A DNA stretch of 7,165 nt. It comes from an uncultured bacterium (lineage in GTDB: Bacteria > Patescibacteriota > Minisyncoccia > Phycocordibacterales > PALSA-1337). Shown one piece after another: positions 1 through 4,476 of this stretch. The position numbers and the translations under genes are program-made. Where the stretch lies: NCBI GenBank assembly GCA_903868845.1, contig CAIPWS010000016.1, positions 1 to 7,165 of the forward strand, in the 5' to 3' direction. The notes under the pieces are model-generated. The model was not told the DNA's origin and ran no database searches. It saw nothing but the letters and a program-made list of their open reading frames with translations. The number at the start of each line of letters is the position of its first letter. Positions within the stretch are counted from its first letter, which is position 1.

Positions 1-3
1 CTC

Positions 4-252
4 ATGCTCGTCATCGCTATGCTTTTGTGTGGCTGCTCATTTATCACCTTCGGATATTTGTTGTTCGAGTATAAGGTCAATCAGACATATCAGATCAAGA
101 ATTACAGCACAGGTAAAATAACTCCACGGGCTTTGACTGGAAATCTAGATCAGGTTTTGAATAGGTTAGCAGCAAGTTCTACTTTGTCGGCGAGTTCGAC
201 TACAGCTACATCATCAGATACTACTAAAGGTGTGCTTAAAAAAGTGAAATAG
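4..252 (+). CDS. Unrecognised small membrane-anchored protein, probably 5'-truncated by the window edge
   Basis: I do not recognise a family. From the first visible Met the product is 82 residues. Residues 1-21 are a hydrophobic segment ending in Phe-Glu-Tyr-Lys, which fits one membrane span. Residues about 22-55 are a short polar region, and residues 57-72 are rich in Ser, Thr and Ala, like a flexible extracellular tail, before a basic end (KKVK). Cys9 and Cys11 lie inside the hydrophobic segment. LCGC could pass as a weak lipobox, but no basic n-region precedes it. The frame stays open to base 1, so the real start may lie upstream and this may be only the C-terminal part of a larger protein. 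No SD is visible in the available bases. Its last 39 bases overlap the 3' end of the convergent glycosyltransferase gene. Function is unknown. That it is coding is inferred from the membrane-span plus S/T-tail composition. Confidence 0.5.
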   Translation: MLVIAMLLCGCSFITFGYLLFEYKVNQTYQIKNYSTGKITPRALTGNLDQVLNRLAASSTLSASSTTATSSDTTKGVLKKVK

Positions 253-939
253 ATAGCGGAAGGTCATTTTGATAGTTCCTTCATCTTTGAAGCGTCTAGC
301 TGAAGTTTTCATCGATATTTTAGGTGAAAAAACTACGCGACCATGTTTGGCGACTCTTTTTGCTGTGTCGGTGTCTTCACCGTAGAAGACGAGCGCTGTA
401 TTGTAGCCGCCCATTTTTTCTAGAACTTCCGCACGAATAAGATTGTTACCACCTATAAGAACTGCGCCACCTTGGATGAATGGAAGCTGCAGGATAAAAG
501 CGACCGGTCTGTATATATAGTTTTGCATGACATATGACGATGCTCGGAAAAATGGATGCGCATCATAATAGTCGTATGGACCACTGACAGCCACAACGCC
601 CGCCCGCTCAAAATGCTTGACTGCATTTTCCAGCCAATCTTTTTCTGGTAAACAGTCAGCATCCATATTTGCCACGATCATCCCTCGAGCTTCTTTGCGG
701 CCACGTTCGCGCGCATGCAGGAGTCCTTTCTTGGTTTCTAGTACGAGGCGAATGCGCGAATCAGGTTTGTTTGTGTATTTGTTTGCATATTCGTTGACGA
801 CTTGTGCTGTATTGTCGGTGCTGGCATTGTTCACGACTACAACTTCAAAGTCTGGATATGTCTGTGCCAAAATAGCCTCCAACGTTGGAGTTATAGTTGC
901 AGCTTCATTGTAAGCTGGTATGACTACAGAAATTTTCAT
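214..939 (-). CDS. Family 2 glycosyltransferase (GT-A fold), 241 aa
   Basis: This should transfer a sugar from a nucleotide-sugar donor to an unidentified acceptor at the cytoplasmic face, in envelope glycan or glycolipid synthesis. GT2 signatures are in order: the N-terminal strand with VIPAYNE (residues 6-12), NNASTDNT (37-44), the metal/nucleotide-binding DxD as MDADCLP (Asp93, Asp95), and GGNNLIR (163-169) followed by GGY and the ED pair (Glu188-Asp189), where the catalytic base is expected. A hydrophobic stretch at about 146-164 may touch the membrane, but there is no true transmembrane anchor. The frame extends upstream to 1104, but those codons lie within the DedA-like gene and resemble no protein. 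The Met at 939 directly precedes the conserved first strand, so I chose it. Its ATG shares one base with the TAA of the upstream gene (TAATG), and no separate SD is seen, so translational coupling is likely. The TGA stop lies inside the 3' end of the convergent small gene. The family is certain; donor and acceptor cannot be read from the sequence. Confidence 0.93.
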   Translation of the reverse strand: MKISVVIPAYNEAATITPTLEAILAQTYPDFEVVVVNNASTDNTAQVVNEYANKYTNKPDSRIRLVLETKKGLLHARERGRKEARGMIVANMDADCLPEKDWLENAVKHFERAGVVAVSGPYDYYDAHPFFRASSYVMQNYIYRPVAFILQLPFIQGGAVLIGGNNLIRAEVLEKMGGYNTALVFYGEDTDTAKRVAKHGRVVFSPKISMKTSARRFKDEGTIKMTFRYLFHFFKHTFSSI

Positions 940-1511
940 TATTGTTTTGGTAGCATGAGCATGCGTATCCATCCACCGAAGGTCAAAAGGATGAAGAGTA
1001 CTACGACCAAGGCGACACTCAGGACGCATCGTCCAAGTATGGACACATATGCCGTATAAGCATAGCCGAAACCATAGCCTATAGCTAGCATGATCCATAC
1101 CCATATTGCACTGACGAGTGTATTGACTGAGACGTATCTCCAGAATGAAAGTTTTCGCAAGCCAGCATCCATGAAGGAGATAAACATGATAGCCATACCT
1201 ATTGGAGCGCTGACGAAGAAGGTGGCATAGTCTTTGTATTTATTGAATATATCTAGCGAACTACCTATCTTTTCTCGAGTCGTATCTTCGTGGATATTGA
1301 ATATCTTCTTGAACAATGAGACTGAAGTATTGCCTCCAATACGTCCAACCCAGTACCAGAAGACGTTGCTGAGTAGGTCGCCAAGGAGGATTGCGAGGAA
1401 AACTATGGTGAAGCTGACAAGTCCTAGTTTAAGCAAAATACCGCATAAAAAGGCGGTTAAGGTGGCAGATACAAATGCCGGTAGGATCGCAATCAGTGAT
1501 AGCATACTCAT
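939..1511 (-). CDS. DedA/VTT-domain (SNARE-associated Golgi type) integral membrane protein, 190 aa, divergent
   Basis: Probable DedA-superfamily membrane protein. Characterised members recycle undecaprenyl phosphate or otherwise flip lipids across the membrane. Visible support: a hydrophobic N-terminal half with the family block LLGDLLSNVFWYWVGRIGG (residues 42-60, conserved Asp45), a polar amphipathic linker (about 61-93), a second hydrophobic region with FMDAGLRKLSFWRY (113-126) matching the family's AG-x-x-x-M/L...F block, and a C-terminal segment with GYGFGYAY plus a last membrane helix. It is about 190 residues, close to usual DedA size. Oddities: the paired arginines of the usual FxxRFxPGxR motif are absent (here FFVSAPIGMAI, 98-108), and the acidic residue of the first re-entrant region is not evident. 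It may therefore differ in mechanism or substrate. Start: ATG at 1511 with a weak AAGAG seven bases upstream; a second in-frame ATG at 1505 is also possible. It is first in a two-gene unit with the glycosyltransferase. Family assignment is good; function is inferred. Confidence 0.75.
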   Translation of the reverse strand: MSMLSLIAILPAFVSATLTAFLCGILLKLGLVSFTIVFLAILLGDLLSNVFWYWVGRIGGNTSVSLFKKIFNIHEDTTREKIGSSLDIFNKYKDYATFFVSAPIGMAIMFISFMDAGLRKLSFWRYVSVNTLVSAIWVWIMLAIGYGFGYAYTAYVSILGRCVLSVALVVVLFILLTFGGWIRMLMLPKQ

Positions 1512-1561
1512 ATTTTAGCTCTTATTATGATATAGTGGAAGTGTCAAAGTAAGAAAAATAA
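1512..1561. promoter_or_regulatory. Divergent intergenic region with candidate promoter elements for dedA-like/GT2 (-) and pyrD (+)
   Basis: These 50 bases separate two divergently transcribed genes, so promoters for both must lie here or inside the genes. On the minus strand a perfect TTGACA occurs (bases 1547-1542), but the box 17 bases downstream (TAAGAG) is a poor -10; CATAAT is closer to consensus but only 12 bases away. On the plus strand TATGAT (1526-1531) and TATAGT (1531-1536) each match five of six -10 positions, without a good -35. The pyrD start has only a weak purine stretch (AAGTAAGAAAAA) upstream, and an in-frame TAA abuts its ATG. The elements are seen; their use is inferred. 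Confidence 0.35.
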
Positions 1562-2638
1562 ATGGATTTTTTGTATAAAAAAGTTTTGAAGCCCGTTTTG
1601 TTTCTCGTGGATCCTGAGGTGATACATGATCTTTTTGTTAAGTTCGGCGAACTCTTGGGGAAGTGCAAAGTTGCTCGCTTTGTCATGAATAGGGTGTATG
1701 GGTATAGTGATCTGAGCGATATTTCGAAAGTTGTAGATGGAATAAAATATAGAACCCCGGTCATGCTGGCCGCTGGCTTCGATTATAACGGACGACTTTC
1801 TCGCATTTTGCCTAGTCTTGGTTTTGGTGGTGAAGAGATAGGTTCGGTGACAGCGCATCCTTGCGAAGGAAATCCAAAACCCAGGCTCACACGTTTGCCG
1901 AAGTCGCAAAGTATCATTGTAAATAAGGGTTTGAAGAATGAAGGTGTCGAGGCACTTATCGTTCGTCTGAAGCATGAAAATGCTAAGCGCTTGAAGCAAG
2001 GTGCTTACGCTAGAGATTTTGTTATGGGAATTTCTATTGCGAGGACAAATGCACAATGTTCCTCGGATATTGAGACCGGCATAGATGACTACGCATATTC
2101 TTTTAGAAGGTTGAATGAGGAGGGAATTGGTGACTACTATACGATCAATATTTCTTGTCCAAATGCTTTCGGCGGTGAAGCGTTCACTTCACCGGATTTG
2201 TTGACTAAGCTTTTGATAAGGCTGAGTGGTGTCATGACTGCTGTGAAGTGCACGAAGCCTGTTTATGTGAAGATGCCTATAAATTTGCCATGGGAAAAGT
2301 TCGACGAGCTTTTGAAAGTCATAGATTTTTATAAGTTGGCAGGTGTGGTTATTGGAAATCTGAATAAGGATTATGGTTCTCTAGGGATTCGTGCTGAGGC
2401 ACCAGATGAATACGCTGGTGGACTGTCAGGTTTGCCATGTCGTGCACTTTCTACTGATCTTATAGTGAGGACTCGCAAGGCTTATGGTCGTCGATTCACT
2501 ATAATTGGAGTTGGAGGCATCATGTCTGTTGCAGATGCACGTGAGAAGTTCGATGCTGGTGCTGACTTGGTGCAACTTATTTCTGGAATGATCTTCGAGG
2601 GGCCGGGGTTGATAAGGGAGATTTGTGAGGGGGTTTAA
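1562..2638 (+). CDS. pyrD: Dihydroorotate dehydrogenase, class 2-like layout with class 1-type active-site Cys, 358 aa
   Basis: Oxidises dihydroorotate to orotate with FMN in de novo pyrimidine synthesis. Family features: an N-terminal extension (about 1-60) with the class 2 helical pattern including LVDPEVIHDL, which in quinone-linked enzymes lies on the membrane; PVMLAAGFDYNG (66-77); GFGGEEIGSVT (87-97) and GNPKPRLTRLP (103-113); active-site strand NISCPNA (196-202); FMN-binding VKMP (Lys237); GNLNKD (265-270); GGLSG (286-290); GVGGI (316-320); and LVQLISGMIFEGPG near the C-terminus. At 358 residues it is slightly longer than the usual class 2 enzyme (about 335-350). Odd points: the catalytic-base position is Cys199, as in class 1, where class 2 has Ser. 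The usual MGFNN segment reads NKGLKNEG, closer to the class 1 form (GLxNxG). The start is forced by an in-frame TAA directly upstream. No other pyrimidine gene is adjacent, so it is a stand-alone unit ending before a hairpin. The reaction is near certain; the electron acceptor (quinone, fumarate or NAD) is open. Confidence 0.92.
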   Translation: MDFLYKKVLKPVLFLVDPEVIHDLFVKFGELLGKCKVARFVMNRVYGYSDLSDISKVVDGIKYRTPVMLAAGFDYNGRLSRILPSLGFGGEEIGSVTAHPCEGNPKPRLTRLPKSQSIIVNKGLKNEGVEALIVRLKHENAKRLKQGAYARDFVMGISIARTNAQCSSDIETGIDDYAYSFRRLNEEGIGDYYTINISCPNAFGGEAFTSPDLLTKLLIRLSGVMTAVKCTKPVYVKMPINLPWEKFDELLKVIDFYKLAGVVIGNLNKDYGSLGIRAEAPDEYAGGLSGLPCRALSTDLIVRTRKAYGRRFTIIGVGGIMSVADAREKFDAGADLVQLISGMIFEGPGLIREICEGV

Positions 2639-2670
2639 TGTGGGGTGTCAATTTTCATATGCTGGTAAAT

Positions 2671-2704
2671 AGTATGTGCCGGCGGGGGGTGGCACATGCT
2701 TTTA
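2671..2704 (+). terminator. Probable intrinsic terminator after pyrD
   Basis: The arms AGTATGTGCC (2671-2680) and GGCACATGCT (2691-2700) pair over ten positions with one G-U wobble, around a G-rich ten-base loop, and are followed by a short T run (TTTT at 2700-2703) before an A run. It lies 32 bases past the pyrD stop. The T tract is short, so efficiency is uncertain. Confidence 0.6.
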
Positions 2705-2897
2705 AAAACGACCACTTATCAACATCTATAAACTAGAATCGCCCTGTTGAGCCATTCCAATTTATAAAATGGTCACTTTGCTAAAGGTCTGAAAAGACAC
2801 ATGCGCCTCCCGCACCGTACTTGCATATTTCTTCATAAAGTATAGAGTAGCTTCAGGTGTTCTATTCAAAACAGTTCTAAAACCAAGTCGTATTACC
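2705..2897 (+). other. Gene-free stretch and probable phoH2 leader; no recognised RNA family
   Basis: I find no convincing coding frame, tRNA or known riboswitch here. A minus-strand frame across it (2992 to 2762) would run antisense through the phoH2 SD and looks spurious. Possible -10-like elements are TATAAA (2727-2732), TAGAAT (2734-2739), TATAAA (2763-2768) and TATAGA (2841-2846); none has a properly spaced -35. The nearest -35-like box, TTGCAT at 2821-2826, is only 14 bases from the last of these. Two small potential hairpins are visible: GTCT-GAAA-AGAC with a GNRA-type loop (2787-2798), and ATAGAG/TTCTAT (about 2842-2865) with a 12-base loop. Which part is transcribed cannot be told from the sequence. 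Confidence 0.35.
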
Positions 2898-2905
2898 AAA
2901 GGAGG
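2898..2905 (+). promoter_or_regulatory. Consensus Shine-Dalgarno site for phoH2
   Basis: AAAGGAGG ends eight bases before the ATG at 2914. It is the only full-consensus SD in the window, and it fixes the phoH2 start. Confidence 0.9.
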
Positions 2906-2913
2906 ATTCCTAG

Positions 2914-4353
2914 ATGGATCCAACTGAAAAAACAGGTAGTGGGGTAGCCGTAGTCGCCGAGGAAGTAAAGAAAATTTACATCCTCGACACAAGTGTCTTG
3001 GTCTATGACCCGGAGTCGTTGTTAGTCTTCAAGGATAATGACGTCGTTGTTCCGAGTATTGTCATCGATGAGCTCGACAATCTGATGCATAACCCGAAAA
3101 AGTCAGAAAGCGCCAGCGAAGCAAATAAGGCACTCTGCGCATTGACTAACGGGCATTCCATTCGTGATGGCATCAAATTGCCTGGCGGCGGGACGCTCAG
3201 GGTTGACATGGATGGTGATGATCTGGATCTCCTACCGCATGGCTGGAGACGAGACAATAATGATCACATCATTCTGTTGTCGGCGATGCGCATTAAAAAA
3301 GCGAATCCAAACCGAAAAGTGATCGTCGTAAGCAAGGATTACAACTTCCGTCTAAAGGCGAACTGCCTTGGTGTTCCGGCGGAAGATTATCGCAACGATA
3401 ACATTGATGACCTTGAAAAGATGTTTATGGGGATCTTCAATGTGATGGTAAATGATCAGGTGATTGTCGACATCCATCAGCGTCAGCAACATCAGCACGG
3501 CACGCCAATTCTAGTCGATAATGCTGGATTGGATGATGAAACTCGCCTAAAGTTGTGTCCGAACATGTGCTGTCGTCTGAAAGGTCGCTTCAATGGAGCC
3601 ACGGCACTGGCTATTTACAAGGCGGCCGACGGTACGTTCAACTTGGTTGATAAACCCCAAGCGAAGAAATCGAACACGGGCGTCGTAGCTCGAAACGATG
3701 AGCAGGCATTTGCGCTCAATCTAGCAATGGACCCGTCGATTGGTGTATTGACACTATATGGAAGTGCGGGCACCGGTAAGAGTCTTATGGCATTACAGGC
3801 TGGATGGCAGTACGTCATCGATCCTGGCCAGAAATTCCGCGCCGGCAGTGTGGATACACAGGATGATGAGGATTGCACAAGGATTCAAGTGTTTCGTCCT
3901 ACACATGAGCTAGGTAATGAGATGGGCTATATTCCAGGTACAGTGGAAGATAAATTTGCCCCATGGCAGCGGCCGACATTCACTGGGCTCAAGCTAGTGG
4001 CTGGTAGAGGAAACAAGGACAGGATCTTTGAGCTGATACGTCAGGATAAGATCGAAATCCTCGGAATTAACCACATACGTGGTGATACGTTCAACAATGC
4101 ATTCCTGATCGTCGACGACGCCCAAAACTTCAAGCCGAAAGAGATGTTGGCTATCTTGACTCGGGTTGGTCAGGGCACGAAGGTTATCATCAATGGTGAC
4201 CTTGATCAGGTTGATGTTGAGGGTATGGGACGGACGTCAAATGGCCTTGCTCACACGATTGCAAGGTTACGTGGGCAGGAAGGATGTGCATCATTACGCT
4301 TGGTGAAAGGCGAGCGTTCTTGGATTGCCGCATTGGCTGCCAAATTGCTGTAG
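2914..4353 (+). CDS. PIN-PhoH fusion protein (PhoH2-type RNA helicase/ribonuclease), 479 aa
   Basis: Predicted cytoplasmic ATP-dependent RNA-processing enzyme: an N-terminal PIN nuclease joined to a PhoH ATPase, as in mycobacterial PhoH2 and Bacillus YlaK. PIN domain (about 19-160): LDTSVLVYDP (Asp25), VIDELD (Glu53, Asp55), NNDHIILLSA (Asp117) and VVSKDYNFRLKA (Asp142), so the acidic metal-binding set is present. A linker follows with a Gln/His-rich patch (about residues 190-196). The PhoH domain (about 255-479) has Walker A GSAGTGKS (283-290, Lys289), the RPTHELGNEMGYIPGTVEDK block, the IRGDTFNNAF block, Walker B FLIVDDAQN (397-405), INGDLDQVD, and terminal SNGLAH and KGERS motifs. Length fits the family (about 430-480). 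Oddity: the acid after the Walker B Asp is Asp402 rather than the usual Glu (DDAQN, not DEAQN). By eye the gene is more GC-rich than its neighbours. It stands alone, with a perfect SD and a strong terminator. The family is certain; RNA targets are unknown. Confidence 0.95.
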   Translation: MDPTEKTGSGVAVVAEEVKKIYILDTSVLVYDPESLLVFKDNDVVVPSIVIDELDNLMHNPKKSESASEANKALCALTNGHSIRDGIKLPGGGTLRVDMDGDDLDLLPHGWRRDNNDHIILLSAMRIKKANPNRKVIVVSKDYNFRLKANCLGVPAEDYRNDNIDDLEKMFMGIFNVMVNDQVIVDIHQRQQHQHGTPILVDNAGLDDETRLKLCPNMCCRLKGRFNGATALAIYKAADGTFNLVDKPQAKKSNTGVVARNDEQAFALNLAMDPSIGVLTLYGSAGTGKSLMALQAGWQYVIDPGQKFRAGSVDTQDDEDCTRIQVFRPTHELGNEMGYIPGTVEDKFAPWQRPTFTGLKLVAGRGNKDRIFELIRQDKIEILGINHIRGDTFNNAFLIVDDAQNFKPKEMLAILTRVGQGTKVIINGDLDQVDVEGMGRTSNGLAHTIARLRGQEGCASLRLVKGERSWIAALAAKLL

Positions 4354-4372
4354 ACTGTAAGTTTGTTGTACT

Positions 4373-4404
4373 GGGCCGGGCATGCCACGCATGCCCGGCC
4401 CTTT
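4373..4404 (+). terminator. Strong intrinsic terminator after phoH2
   Basis: A perfect 13-bp GC-rich stem, GGGCCGGGCATGC (4373-4385) with GCATGCCCGGCCC (4389-4401), encloses a three-base loop (or a 12-bp stem with a five-base loop). It begins 19 bases after the phoH2 TAG. The following T tract is short (TTTCCT), so the tail is weak although the stem is exceptional. Its 3' arm covers the place where a -35 box for the next promoter would lie. Confidence 0.85.
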
Positions 4405-4410
4405 CCTGTG

Positions 4411-4419
4411 TGTTATAAT
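4411..4419 (+). promoter_or_regulatory. Extended -10 promoter for the pseudopilin gene
   Basis: TG-T-TATAAT: a consensus -10 hexamer at 4414-4419 with the extended TG at 4411-4412. The -35 position (about 4391-4396) is ATGCCC, inside the terminator arm, so the extended -10 would have to carry the promoter. The predicted transcript start is near 4426, only a few bases before an in-frame ATG at 4429. Confidence 0.7.
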
Positions 4420-4476
4420 ATTTTGTACATGCGCAGCAATCGTCTATACAAACGTTCATACAAATTTCGACGACAC

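Noticed and set aside
617..913. Plus-strand open frame of 98 codons
   Set aside because: It lies fully opposite the conserved core of the glycosyltransferase, and its product is a low-quality Ser/Arg-rich sequence; it is an antisense shadow.
940..1104. N-terminal extension of the glycosyltransferase frame to an ATG at 1104
   Set aside because: These codons lie within the DedA-like gene in another frame and match no protein pattern; the conserved GT2 start begins at the Met at 939.
1544..2056. Minus-strand open frame of 170 codons
   Set aside because: It is antisense to the conserved part of pyrD, and its product shows no domain-like pattern.
2762..2992. Minus-strand open frame across the phoH2 leader
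   Set aside because: It covers the phoH2 SD and first codons on the other strand, has no SD, and has no recognisable features.
4373..4401. Palindrome as an operator or recombination site
   Set aside because: Its position just after a stop codon, GC-rich perfect stem and trailing Ts are explained by a terminator.
4363..4428. Extension of the pseudopilin frame upstream to 4363
   Set aside because: It would read through the terminator hairpin and the promoter, so it cannot be translated from the predicted transcript.
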